From: a virus
Strand: one strand, 5' to 3'
Virus record (IMG/VR): IMGVR_UViG_3300039047_000009
Span: 8,987 to 30,758 of that record
DNA: 21,772 bases
Part shown: positions 13,622 through 20,664 of the stretch, piece after piece
Numbering within the stretch: position 1 is the first letter of the stretch
How the letters are laid out: every line of letters begins with the position of its first letter
The notes under the pieces: generated by a model
The model's database searches: none
Told to the model about the DNA's origin: nothing
The model's input: only the letters and a program-made list of their open reading frames with translations
Program-made: the position numbers and the translations under genes

Positions 13622-13797
13622 TAATGTAACCTCTGTTCTTCTATAAAAATCACTTTTGAGTCTTCTTTTATCTCACCTCCAGATAAAATTGTCAAAATTT
13701 GTAACGCGTGATCTTGGTTTCTGGCCATTATATCTTTTGCTATATAAACTAAATCTCCTTCAAGAACTTCTAAATTATATATTTTGTGTTGGCACAT
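13621..13797 (-). CDS. Small acidic protein after the portal gene, 58 aa
   Basis: From ATG 13797 (MCQHKIYNLEVLEGDLVYIA), overlapping the portal end by 23 bases and sharing a TAATG with the next gene. A second ATG at codon 23 is possible. Unlike its neighbours it is not Lys-rich. No family is recognised; the overlaps on both sides support it. Confidence 0.5.
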   Translation of the reverse strand: MCQHKIYNLEVLEGDLVYIAKDIMARNQDHALQILTILSGGEIKEDSKVIFIEEQRLH

Positions 13798-15928
13798 TGT
13801 TTGTAAACAGTCCTTGGGCTTGATTTTTTGCAGTCTGTCTTATGACTTCACGATCTCGCTCCATAATAGCGTTGATTTCAGCAATATTTATTTGTGATCC
13901 GTATTTACCTTGCAATTCTATTGCTTTCAATCGGATCTGGGCCTCTTCTATGTCCCTTTGCCTATCATCATCCATAATTATTTTCATTCTGTCTGTTTCA
14001 GCGTCTATGATTGCTTTTTGTGCCAAGTTTTGCGCTTTTTGTGCTTCAGCAGTAGCTAAAATTTCTTCCGCAGACGGCTTTTGTGCCTCAGGCGGGGTGG
14101 GTGGTAGTGGCGGAACTTCTGTATTTATAAAGGATTGTGCGTCCTGGAAGCCTGCCATTTCGATCATTCTGGTCAAAGTATTGGCATATTGTTGTAAATT
14201 TACCAAAGGATTGTTTGGTCCAAGCGTGGTCATAATTTGTTCTTGTTTGCCAGCTAAAGAACTAAGAACTTGAAACTTTTCTTCGTCAGATGACTTAGAT
14301 ATGGCCACATTGACTACAATATCCTTGTCATTGTCCCAATATCTTGGATCAACTGGTACAAATTTGCCGTTCAATCTAAACACATCTTGTGCGTTTTGGT
14401 GCTTGATTACTAGATTATTGACTGTTTTGAACATAGTTTTCAAACCACCTTCTGCAAAATGCCTACAAATTAGTTCTACTCTGCCTTGCGCACCGCTCAT
14501 AGTTGCTGATACAGCTGCTTTGGTTGTAGATTGTAGGGCATCTGCATTTAATCCAGCGCTTGCCTTTGATACACCAGTTCTGTTTTCTTTTTGTTCGTCT
14601 AAATAACCAAGAACAGGAAAAGCCTCTTTACCTACAAAAGGTACTGCAAAAGGTTGCACCATGCCTGGCGCTCTCATTCTTATTGGTTGTCCTATGTCTG
14701 TGTTCAATACATCATCAATATTGACTTGTCCTTCAACAATACCCATTCTTGGGAAGATTGAGTGACCAAGTGAGTCTAAAGTATCACGCATAATTTGTGA
14801 TTTAGCTGCTTGAATGGGTTTGAGATAGTCAGCTGGACATGAGCCGATAGCTGTATGTGGTTCTGGATCAGGACAGAACATACATATTGGTAAATCATCC
14901 CATTGTTCTACCATCAAAACATGTAGTCCGTCACCAACAGTACATACTCTTACACGCTCGTCTATGCCGTCATTATCAAAATCAAAAAATAAATAATGCT
15001 CAATGTATAACACATCTTTACCGCCTGGGTCGGCCCTATCTGGATACACCATATTGTCGTATGGGTTTCTTGCTTCTTGTTCTTCGTAGCTTTGTGGGTC
15101 AATAGCGCTACCGCCATAGCCAGCATACTGCATCATTTCTTCTTGGTCATACCCCATAGCAACTAAATCAGATACAGACTTAATCATGCGGTGTGCAACA
15201 TAAGATGAAGTTTCAAGATCGCGTGCGTGTCTTGATATTAATACTTCTTCTGGTGGTATTGCTTCAATACATACTTGATCTTTTGGCATAAGCCTTCTGA
15301 TAGTTAAATCATAACTGGTAGGAATTTCTTGGGTAATCTCTTCTTCTGTTACAGGGTCAATCGTAGTGATAGATTCTTTGGTTGCTTTTTCTTTTAGTAC
15401 CTCAACATTTTTATCAAGTATCAATGCTTGGTAAGACTGCGGATCTAAGTCTGTGTATTCGTGGGTGCTAGCCATAACGCTGTCATCCCAGAACACTTTG
15501 ACAAAGCCTGTTTTTCTAACAAGCGCATCTTTGAATACTTCATACAAAACTTTGAAACCAGGATTCTTTTGTTGAATGATGTAATTAATATAATCTGTTT
15601 GTTGTTCTGCTAGTGGTATATCTTCTGGACCTTTTGGTACAAACTCTACAATCTTTTTAGTACCAAAGAATGTTCTCATAATCGAGGGCAACATAAACAG
15701 TACGCTCTCTCTTACATCTGTTGACACAAACTCAGACTGCACACTTGATGTGCTGCTTGGTTCTGTACCTAAATAATATTCTGTTGACTCGGCTCTATCT
15801 GCGCCTACTTGATGAATAAAATCTCTAGCGTCATCCATTTCTGATTTGATGACACCGACAAGATCAAGCATATTTTTTTCTTCCTCAACAGCAGCCTTCA
15901 TGTCTTTTTCTTTTATTTTTTCTGCCAT
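13775..15928 (-). CDS. Portal protein (P22/SU10-like podovirus type)
   Basis: A 717-residue protein with the order expected of a large podovirus portal: an N-terminal helix, then VRESVLFMLPSIMRTFFGT (about 72-90), a Pro- and Asp-rich clip/wing region, CPDPEPHTAIGSCPADYLKP, a stem region and a long Gln/Ala/Glu/Lys-rich coiled-coil C-terminus. The portal is the dodecameric ring at one capsid vertex through which DNA is packaged and ejected. It follows the large terminase by one base and is followed by the mini-gene chain. The C-terminal helical extension probably forms a barrel, as in P22. Confidence 0.88.
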   Translation of the reverse strand: MAEKIKEKDMKAAVEEEKNMLDLVGVIKSEMDDARDFIHQVGADRAESTEYYLGTEPSSTSSVQSEFVSTDVRESVLFMLPSIMRTFFGTKKIVEFVPKGPEDIPLAEQQTDYINYIIQQKNPGFKVLYEVFKDALVRKTGFVKVFWDDSVMASTHEYTDLDPQSYQALILDKNVEVLKEKATKESITTIDPVTEEEITQEIPTSYDLTIRRLMPKDQVCIEAIPPEEVLISRHARDLETSSYVAHRMIKSVSDLVAMGYDQEEMMQYAGYGGSAIDPQSYEEQEARNPYDNMVYPDRADPGGKDVLYIEHYLFFDFDNDGIDERVRVCTVGDGLHVLMVEQWDDLPICMFCPDPEPHTAIGSCPADYLKPIQAAKSQIMRDTLDSLGHSIFPRMGIVEGQVNIDDVLNTDIGQPIRMRAPGMVQPFAVPFVGKEAFPVLGYLDEQKENRTGVSKASAGLNADALQSTTKAAVSATMSGAQGRVELICRHFAEGGLKTMFKTVNNLVIKHQNAQDVFRLNGKFVPVDPRYWDNDKDIVVNVAISKSSDEEKFQVLSSLAGKQEQIMTTLGPNNPLVNLQQYANTLTRMIEMAGFQDAQSFINTEVPPLPPTPPEAQKPSAEEILATAEAQKAQNLAQKAIIDAETDRMKIIMDDDRQRDIEEAQIRLKAIELQGKYGSQINIAEINAIMERDREVIRQTAKNQAQGLFTNNVPTQNI

Positions 15929-15929
15929 A

Positions 15930-17462
15930 TTACCCTACTCGTATAATTCGTGATTTAAGTGGTTTTTTAAAATTATACCCTAAAAAGCTGGTACTACCAC
16001 CAAAACTTGCAGCTGAACTTGCCATAGTCAAAGCCAGAGCGTCAGCTTTATCAGGGGATTTGATTCCTCGCTTACGCATTTCTTCTTTGGACTCTATTTT
16101 TATTTTGCCTGTAGAGGTATATTTATACATAGGCGCGGCCAGTTCAGCTACCAAGTCGTCATCTACGGGTAATCTACAATCTCGTTGGGTAAGATAATCT
16201 TTGATCGCAAACCACAACTCAGCACGCAAGTTTAAAAAATTTTTTTTCGTGGATGGTGCTTCGGCAACATTGATACCGCGCACGGGTAAGTTTTGCTCTG
16301 CCAGTCTGTCCACCACGCCCGCGCCGAGTCCAATAACATCTACTAATATTTCTTGCGGTCGCTCTATTGCGGTGCAATCGTCATACTTATTTTTTATCAC
16401 CCCACATAGTTGCATTAAATCCATAGACTTGAACGAAGTAATATCCATAACATGATTACCTTGTCTGATACAGAGCGCGGAGTTGTCACCGCCAAAGCGC
16501 GCGACATCCAAGCCCCAGATTATTGGTTCGTTGGCCGCAAGAGCAACATCCCTGTCAATCGCGGACTTGATAAGATCCATTGGTATTACTGTATCGTCAT
16601 CAGCTTTTGGAAACTCGCCCATCACCTCCACGCGCGCGACAGTTGAATCTTCGCCGTACTGCTCAATCATTTTTTGAAATAACTCTTTGTCTGTACCCTC
16701 AACATTACGCGAATCTATTTGTTGGTTTTTCCAGAACGAACTCTTGCTGTTAAAACTGTCATAGAAAGGCCCTGTATTTCTTCTAGGGTTAGAGAATGTA
16801 AACCAGTAGCGGTTGCGCGTGGGTTCTGAGAAGAAACCTTCTGACACGCTGTAGATGGGAGCGGGGATACCAGATGCTTCATCCATGATTAAACAAACGC
16901 CGTATGACGAGTGGATGCCTGCAAACGCGTCTGGATTCTCCTCGCTCCAAAGTTGTGCTTGCGCGTAATAGTAACCTGTATCTATTTTTAAATCTTTGAT
17001 AAGTGCATCTTCAAACCAGCCTGCTGGTTTTATCGTGGTGGCTGTTTTGGTAAACCAATGTGAGTTGATTGCAAGTGTAAGCCATTTACCAAGTTCCGCC
17101 CATGTTCTTGATCTAAGCTGTTGTTCTGTGTTGGCTGTAACAATTATGGTTGATCCTAGTCTGGTAGAAAGCATCCACATAATAATCCAAGCCACCAAAG
17201 CTGATTTACCTATACCACGGCCAGAGGCTACAGCAAGTCTAAACATTTCTGGTAAATCAAGCGCGTTGTTGCGCTCTATGTGTATTGCCATTTCTCGCAA
17301 AATTTTTTCTTGCCACTTCCTTGGTCCACTAAAGTTTTCAAGGGGGGTGTCCTTTTGTTTCCAAGGGAACACATATTTAACAAAGTTTACGGGATTGTCT
17401 TTGATTGGTCCTGACCAGATCTCGGTCATCAATTCTTTTTCTTGTTTCACTCCGTATTTCAT
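15930..17462 (-). CDS. Terminase large subunit (DNA-packaging ATPase/nuclease)
   Basis: A 510-residue protein. The ATPase carries a Walker A at SGRGIGKS (80-87) and a Walker B at VCLIMDEA (about 189-196, Asp194/Glu195). The C-terminal nuclease shows its first acidic ligand in WGLDVARFGGD (Asp319), a second in ILVDVIGLGAGV, and a late acidic patch in SPDKADALALTM. It drives DNA into the procapsid at the portal and cuts the concatemer. It is encoded between the small terminase and the portal. No intein or break is seen. Confidence 0.95.
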   Translation of the reverse strand: MKYGVKQEKELMTEIWSGPIKDNPVNFVKYVFPWKQKDTPLENFSGPRKWQEKILREMAIHIERNNALDLPEMFRLAVASGRGIGKSALVAWIIMWMLSTRLGSTIIVTANTEQQLRSRTWAELGKWLTLAINSHWFTKTATTIKPAGWFEDALIKDLKIDTGYYYAQAQLWSEENPDAFAGIHSSYGVCLIMDEASGIPAPIYSVSEGFFSEPTRNRYWFTFSNPRRNTGPFYDSFNSKSSFWKNQQIDSRNVEGTDKELFQKMIEQYGEDSTVARVEVMGEFPKADDDTVIPMDLIKSAIDRDVALAANEPIIWGLDVARFGGDNSALCIRQGNHVMDITSFKSMDLMQLCGVIKNKYDDCTAIERPQEILVDVIGLGAGVVDRLAEQNLPVRGINVAEAPSTKKNFLNLRAELWFAIKDYLTQRDCRLPVDDDLVAELAAPMYKYTSTGKIKIESKEEMRKRGIKSPDKADALALTMASSAASFGGSTSFLGYNFKKPLKSRIIRVG

Positions 17463-17589
17463 AATAAAAATTTAGTTATAGTGTTATACATATATCGCAC
17501 CTGCCTGCGCACGCAAGGGGGGGGTAAATTTGCATTATTGAGAGATGATTCATATTAGTTAAGAGGGAGAAAAAACTAACACTGCAAAC
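17463..17589. other. Intergenic region between terminase genes with a G8 tract
   Basis: This 127-base gap holds no credible gene. A run of eight G (17517-17524) follows ACGCAA in a locally GC-rich patch, flanked by AT-rich DNA. It could be part of a packaging or cos signal, or only a leader. Nothing proves either. Confidence 0.35.
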
Positions 17590-18030
17590 TTACCCTTTAT
17601 TATCTATATCGCTACCGCTCGCGCGCTTGCGCGGGGCTATCGCGGGCGCGGTTTCGTGGTCTATCACGCGAGCGCGTGCGCTGTCCAGGATTCCTGCTAA
17701 ATTTAAGTTGTGGTCAACTTGTGTTTTCTCGGCCCAGGTATCGCGGTCTGCTGATTTTAAATAGAATTGGATTGAATTAAAGTCTCCGTCCTCTATCTTT
17801 TCCATTAATTTACTCGTTGCCAACTGTAAACCTTTTGCCCTTCCTCTGGCCAATGCGTCCGCTAATTCCGAATTTTTTTTATTTCTATGTTTGTTAAATG
17901 TATCCCAACCAACGCCGATAGCCCGCGTAATGTCCATAATTCCCATATTTAAAGACGCTAAATATTCAACCCTGTTATAGTCAATAACAATAGGTTTGCG
18001 TCCGCGTTTTTTAGGTGTTTTTTTTGTCAT
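17590..18030 (-). CDS. Putative terminase small subunit
   Basis: A 146-residue protein: a basic N-terminus with an AT-hook-like RGRKP (MTKKTPKKRGRKP), a helix-turn-helix-like region (about 22-45, ASLNMGIMDITRAIGVGWDT), helices containing LADALARGRAKGLQLATSKL, and an Ala/Arg-rich tail. Placement directly upstream of the large terminase and the DNA-binding fold make it the small subunit that recognises the packaging site. Codons for the last 30 residues are far richer in GC than the surroundings, which may mark a packaging sequence inside the gene. Confidence 0.75.
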   Translation of the reverse strand: MTKKTPKKRGRKPIVIDYNRVEYLASLNMGIMDITRAIGVGWDTFNKHRNKKNSELADALARGRAKGLQLATSKLMEKIEDGDFNSIQFYLKSADRDTWAEKTQVDHNLNLAGILDSARARVIDHETAPAIAPRKRASGSDIDNKG

Positions 18031-18040
18031 ATTCCGATTA

Positions 18041-18046
18041 ATTATA
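18041..18046 (-). promoter_or_regulatory. Possible -10 box for the terminase (leftward) transcript
   Basis: The minus strand reads TATAAT here, 10 bases before the small terminase ATG. No good -35 is visible and the leader would be very short, so this is only a candidate. Confidence 0.3.
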
Positions 18047-18108
18047 GCTTAAATACCTTGTTTTTATGCTATTTATAAAGAAATATACATAAATATTGAG
18101 TATTAGTA

Positions 18109-18136
18109 TTGACAAAAGAGTAAAAGTAAGTAATAT
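18109..18136 (+). promoter_or_regulatory. Sigma-70-type promoter for the rightward small-gene block
   Basis: TTGACA (18109-18114) and TAATAT (18131-18136) are separated by 16 bases, and the first gene starts about 30 bases downstream with a good ribosome binding site. This is probably an early promoter used by host RNA polymerase. It sits in the 139-base divergent gap with the terminase unit. Confidence 0.65.
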
Positions 18137-18143
18137 AGTAAGT

Positions 18144-18172
18144 ACATATTAACTAAACGGAGAATAAATATG
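18144..18172 (+). repeat. Translation leader repeat, copy 1
   Basis: A 29-base leader and start codon. The core ACGGAGAATAAATATG contains the GGAG ribosome binding site and the ATG. Copy 2 matches it at 28 of 29 positions. Confidence 0.85.
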
Positions 18173-18367
18173 ACAAGAAAACATTTTATAAAATTAGCTA
18201 AACTAATAAAAGACAATGGCAGAATGGCCAATGTTAGAAATAAACCAATGTTTGTAATAAATCAAGCAGAATTTATAGATGGCCTTTGCGATTTCTTACA
18301 ACAAGAAAACCCTAATTTTGATGAAGTAAAATTCAGACAAGCAACAGGTCAGGTTATAGGAATGTAA
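18170..18367 (+). CDS. Small phage protein, 65 aa, unknown function
   Basis: Starts MTRKHFIKLAKLIKDNGRMA; basic N-terminal helix, then FIDGLCDFLQQENPNFDEVK and an ending FRQATGQVIGM. The pattern (a Lys-rich helix, then FID.L.DFL...NPNFD..KF) recurs in small phage and plasmid proteins of unknown role. First gene after the rightward promoter, with GGAG 7 bases before the ATG, and followed by a terminator. Confidence 0.7.
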   Translation: MTRKHFIKLAKLIKDNGRMANVRNKPMFVINQAEFIDGLCDFLQQENPNFDEVKFRQATGQVIGM

Positions 18368-18386
18368 ACTAAGCCCCAATTAAAAC

Positions 18387-18409
18387 AAGCCCGCTTATGT
18401 GGGCTTTTT
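18387..18409 (+). terminator. Rho-independent terminator after the first rightward gene
   Basis: AAGCCCGC and GTGGGCTT form an 8-base stem (one G-U) with a TTAT loop, followed by T5 at 18405-18409. It lies 20 bases after the stop, so later genes depend on readthrough or another promoter. Confidence 0.8.
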
Positions 18410-18419
18410 GGGTAGAAAC

Positions 18420-18448
18420 ACATATTAATTAAACGGAGAATAAATATG
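18420..18448 (+). repeat. Translation leader repeat, copy 2
   Basis: Differs from copy 1 (18144-18172) at a single base over 29 bases, although the genes that follow are unrelated. Confidence 0.85.
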
Positions 18449-18634
18449 AAAGTAACAAAAGAACAAGCTAAAAAGCATTTATCTAATTTAATTGATAATT
18501 TGTTAGATAGCGAGGAAACACATTATTCAGAACACTTTAATATTGATTATGAAAAAGTAGATTTAACAGCTACGGAAAATTTACAAGAACATAATTATAA
18601 AGATTTAAGAGTTCTACAAGATTATCTCAAATAA
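18446..18634 (+). CDS. Small acidic phage protein, 62 aa, unknown function
   Basis: Starts MKVTKEQAKKHLSNLIDNLL and continues with an acidic, Asp/Glu/Asn-rich part to QDYLK. Probably helical at both ends; no motif recognised. It uses leader copy 2. Confidence 0.65.
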   Translation: MKVTKEQAKKHLSNLIDNLLDSEETHYSEHFNIDYEKVDLTATENLQEHNYKDLRVLQDYLK

Positions 18635-18656
18635 CTTTTTATATAACGGTATAAAC

Positions 18657-18672
18657 ACGGAGAATAAATATG
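18657..18672 (+). repeat. Translation leader repeat, copy 3 (core only)
   Basis: The 16-base core ACGGAGAATAAATATG is identical to copies 1 and 2; the upstream half is not conserved. Confidence 0.8.
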
Positions 18673-18969
18673 AATAACATAATTGAAAAAACTAAAAAAC
18701 TTTGTGCAGACATTGATGAAGCATATATCAATGAATGGCCAAACACAAAAGGCAAAATACAACACATAGCAAAAACTGGTAAAAAATACATCAAGATAAT
18801 TAGATGTGGTGAAAATGAAAAATGCGTATGGGGATTTGTAAATATTGAAAACGGAGATATTTTAAAGGCGAGCAGTTGGAACGCTCCCGCAAAACATTCA
18901 AGAGGTAACATATATGATAATTATCAAATAAATGGTATGCGTATATATGGACCTGATTATTTGAGGTAA
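18670..18969 (+). CDS. Conserved phage protein, 99 aa (GD-LKASSW / AKHSRGNI family)
   Basis: The C-terminal half has a motif I know from many tailed phages: GFVNIENGDILKASSW, then NAPAKHSRGNIYDN and a Tyr-Gly-Pro near the end. The first half is a short helix and a strand KYIKIIRCGENEKCVWGF with two Cys. The family function is unknown to me. It uses leader copy 3 and ends three bases before the next ATG. Confidence 0.75.
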   Translation: MNNIIEKTKKLCADIDEAYINEWPNTKGKIQHIAKTGKKYIKIIRCGENEKCVWGFVNIENGDILKASSWNAPAKHSRGNIYDNYQINGMRIYGPDYLR

Positions 18970-18972
18970 ACA

Positions 18973-19146
18973 ATGACTAATCCACAACACATAAGCACGC
19001 ACATAGACAACTGGTTTAAGGCTAGGTTCTTTAACCACCTATTACACAAATATAAGGCTAAATCACTAGATGACTTGCATATAAGAATGTTTAATGAACT
19101 AGAACAAGAAATTTACTTTAAAATCATAAACAAAAGGAGAACATGA
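18973..19146 (+). CDS. Small protein, 57 aa, unknown function
   Basis: Starts MTNPQHISTHIDNWFKARFF; likely helical and basic, ending IINKRRT. The stop overlaps the next start (ATGA, 19143-19146), and the previous gene ends just before it, so it fits the operon. No family recognised. Confidence 0.6.
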   Translation: MTNPQHISTHIDNWFKARFFNHLLHKYKAKSLDDLHIRMFNELEQEIYFKIINKRRT

Positions 19147-19352
19147 TAACCATAAAACAAATAGAGCATCAAAAACAAATAAAAGACCAGGCGCAAGACA
19201 AAGCAAATGAAGAGCGCAACAAATGGTTTTTAATGATTGCACAATACAACAAAGAAAACGAGGTAAAGTATGAAGATAGACCGCAGAAGAATACCAAAGC
19301 ATCTAAGACACTTGTCGGACCATGTTCTTGGTTTATTAATGTATATTTTTAG
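19143..19352 (+). CDS. Small protein with charged helix, 69 aa
   Basis: Starts MITIKQIEHQKQIKDQAQDK; a long charged helix to about residue 42, then an unrelated-looking hydrophobic tail (PCSWFINVYF). AGGAG five bases before the ATG supports translation. The C-terminal part overlaps another small frame (19270-19362), so one of the two may not be real there. Confidence 0.6.
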   Translation: MITIKQIEHQKQIKDQAQDKANEERNKWFLMIAQYNKENEVKYEDRPQKNTKASKTLVGPCSWFINVYF

Positions 19353-19362
19353 AGCGCGCTGA
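19270..19362 (+). CDS. Possible overlapping micro-gene, 30 aa
   Basis: MKIDRRRIPKHLRHLSDHVL is the start of a very basic frame with a hydrophobic end. It begins inside the previous gene, after an AGG-rich stretch, and its stop shares TGATG with the next gene, a pattern typical of coupled phage genes. Weakly supported. Confidence 0.35.
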   Translation: MKIDRRRIPKHLRHLSDHVLGLLMYIFRAR

Positions 19363-19484
19363 TGTCTAAAGGCTCACAACCAAGACCGCACGACAAAGAT
19401 AAATTTAATAAGAACTTTGATTTAATATTTAACAAAAGAAAGGGAGTAAAAAAAAATGATAACAAAAAAACAATTAAAAAATAA
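19362..19484 (+). CDS. Conserved phage micro-protein (SKGS.PRP family), 40 aa
   Basis: Starts MSKGSQPRPHDKDKFNKNFD, followed by LIFNKRKG and a Lys-rich tail. The SKGSxPRPxDxxxFxxNxDxIF pattern is one of the commonest tiny conserved proteins in tailed phages; its function is unknown. The last 29 bases overlap the next gene. Confidence 0.65.
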   Translation: MSKGSQPRPHDKDKFNKNFDLIFNKRKGVKKNDNKKTIKK

Positions 19485-19653
19485 TAACTGGACTGTCGTA
19501 CCAAACGGAGTTTGGTTTGGCGTTGATTATGCTGAATCTCACAAAGTAAATGTATTAGATATACTTACTGATTTATTAGATTTAGATACAAACGCAGAAG
19601 GCTACAATTTTGTAGTATGTGCATATAAAAGGGAGGACACAGACAAAAAATGA
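19456..19653 (+). CDS. Small protein, 65 aa, unknown function
   Basis: Starts MITKKQLKNNNWTVVPNGVW; a central helix LDILTDLLDLDTNAEGYN and a strand FVVCAYKRE. GGGAG about 9 bases before the ATG. The stop overlaps the next start by four bases (ATGA). No family recognised. Confidence 0.65.
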   Translation: MITKKQLKNNNWTVVPNGVWFGVDYAESHKVNVLDILTDLLDLDTNAEGYNFVVCAYKREDTDKK

Positions 19654-19868
19654 TAACAGTAAAAGAACTAATAAAAGAACTAAAACAATTTAGTCCTGAT
19701 GCGCCAGTAGAATATTGGGATGAAGAGAAAGGCTTTCTCGGTATTTATGTAAATGGACAGAATGTTGATGAAATAGATTATCAAATGTCAGAAGAAAACT
19801 TAACGCGCAGACAAGCATTGAATAAAGTAGCTGTTGAATTAATGTATGACCACCATGACAATGTTTAA
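19650..19868 (+). CDS. Conserved small phage protein, 72 aa
   Basis: Starts MITVKELIKELKQFSPDAPV. The opening (M.VKELI.EL..F.PDAPV) is a very common phage/bacterial small-protein motif, function unknown. Acidic, with a Tyr-Trp-Asp cluster. Preceded by GGGAGG, and coupled to the upstream gene by ATGA. Confidence 0.7.
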   Translation: MITVKELIKELKQFSPDAPVEYWDEEKGFLGIYVNGQNVDEIDYQMSEENLTRRQALNKVAVELMYDHHDNV

Positions 19869-19950
19869 CTTCTTATGGGATATATTCATAGCCTTTGCGA
19901 TTGTCTTATCGCTCACGGCCATAATATTAGTTGTCAATGATCGGAGATAG
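19846..19950 (+). CDS. Tiny membrane protein, 34 aa (putative)
   Basis: MTTMTMFNFLWDIFIAFAIV followed by more hydrophobic residues and a charged NDRR end: a single transmembrane helix. Starts at ATG 19846 or 19855 inside the previous gene. There is no clear ribosome binding site, so translation would depend on coupling. Confidence 0.45.
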   Translation: MTTMTMFNFLWDIFIAFAIVLSLTAIILVVNDRR

Positions 19951-19962
19951 TTTATAGTTTTA

Positions 19963-20023
19963 GTGCGGGCGCGCTAATTAACTCCGTGTATATATATCTA
20001 ATTAGCACCTCTACCGCCCGCAC
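19963..20023. terminator. Nested palindrome between convergent genes (bidirectional terminator candidate)
   Basis: An outer 9-base perfect repeat GTGCGGGCG/CGCCCGCAC (19963-19971, 20015-20023) encloses an 8-base perfect repeat GCTAATTA/TAATTAGC (19973-19980, 19999-20006) around an AT-rich loop. It lies between the end of the rightward block and the end of the leftward gene, where a shared terminator is expected. There is no long T-run, so a structural role or an origin-like role is also possible. Confidence 0.55.
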
Positions 20024-20047
20024 GCCTTACCGCACACCCACGCACAA

Positions 20048-20482
20048 CTACTCGCGCACCAGGTCAATTAAACCAACTAACAAAAAATGTTTCCTACCCT
20101 TTGCCTGCGAGCGCCTGAGTCTCTTTTGCTCGCCCTCTAACACACACCAAATGATTTCTTGATCTATTAACTCGCCTACCCCACGCCCCGCAGTTTTCCT
20201 ATTTACCCCTGTCATCTTTGCATAGTAACTTATCGCGTCATGCGAAGACCAAGTCTCGTATCGCCAACGCTCGCACAAAGCCCACAACATCAACTTCGCA
20301 CCTACACTTAACTCCGTCCTTCCGCACTCGCGCCTAAACCAAGCCCACACAATACTACGCACGCGCGAAAAATCATTTTCTTTTCGCGCTAGCGCTATCG
20401 GAACTAGCGTGCCTTTACCTTGCTCTTCCGCGCGCGCTGTGATCCACCAATGTTCCTTATCAACTGCATTAAATCTTTTCAT
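20048..20482 (-). CDS. Winged-helix-like DNA-binding protein (possible replication accessory)
   Basis: A 144-residue protein from ATG 20482 (MKRFNAVDKEHWWITARAEE), chosen over an in-frame GTG at 20542 that falls inside a hairpin. The central part, LSVGAKLMLWALCERWRYET to YYAKMTGVNRKTAGRGVGEL, has the helix and helix-turn-helix spacing of replication-initiator-like or helicase-loader-like proteins. It is strongly basic, with many Arg and Trp. It lies next to the replicative ATPase gene. Base composition is clearly GC-richer than most of the window. No family is named with confidence. Confidence 0.6.
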   Translation of the reverse strand: MKRFNAVDKEHWWITARAEEQGKGTLVPIALARKENDFSRVRSIVWAWFRRECGRTELSVGAKLMLWALCERWRYETWSSHDAISYYAKMTGVNRKTAGRGVGELIDQEIIWCVLEGEQKRLRRSQAKGRKHFLLVGLIDLVRE

Positions 20483-20513
20483 ACTTCTTCTCTCTTCGTG
20501 CGCTTCCGCGCGT

Positions 20514-20545
20514 GGAGTGTGAAACCCCTCCAGGGTTTCCACTCC
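20514..20545 (-). promoter_or_regulatory. Hairpin in the leader of the winged-helix gene
   Basis: GGAGTG + one bulged T + GAAACCC pairs with GGGTTTC + CACTCC around a CTCCA loop (13 paired bases). It lies 32 bases upstream of the ATG and has no T-tract, so it looks like an operator or an RNA control element, not a terminator. Confidence 0.5.
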
Positions 20546-20548
20546 CCT

Positions 20549-20663
20549 ATATCATATGACTATGATATGGATATATGAGGCGATCTTACTCATGTTATGT
20601 CCAAGTTCTACTATAGTTATGGGTAGAACTTACTATAGTTATGTCCAATATCGCCCATAGTAG
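20549..20663. repeat. Repeat-dense control region
   Basis: Contains a perfect inverted repeat ATATCATA/TATGATAT (20549-20568, 4-base spacer), an inverted repeat GTTCTAC/GTAGAAC (20605-20629), direct repeats TACTATAGTTATG (20609-20621 and 20631-20643) and GTTATGTCCAA (20594-20604 and 20638-20648). AT-rich and without a gene. Probably the promoter/operator of the downstream gene or part of a replication origin. Confidence 0.55.
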
Positions 20664-20664
20664 C

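Noticed and set aside
20483-20542. GTG start at 20542 for the winged-helix gene
   Set aside because: That start falls inside the leader hairpin and lacks a good ribosome binding site; ATG 20482 is better placed.
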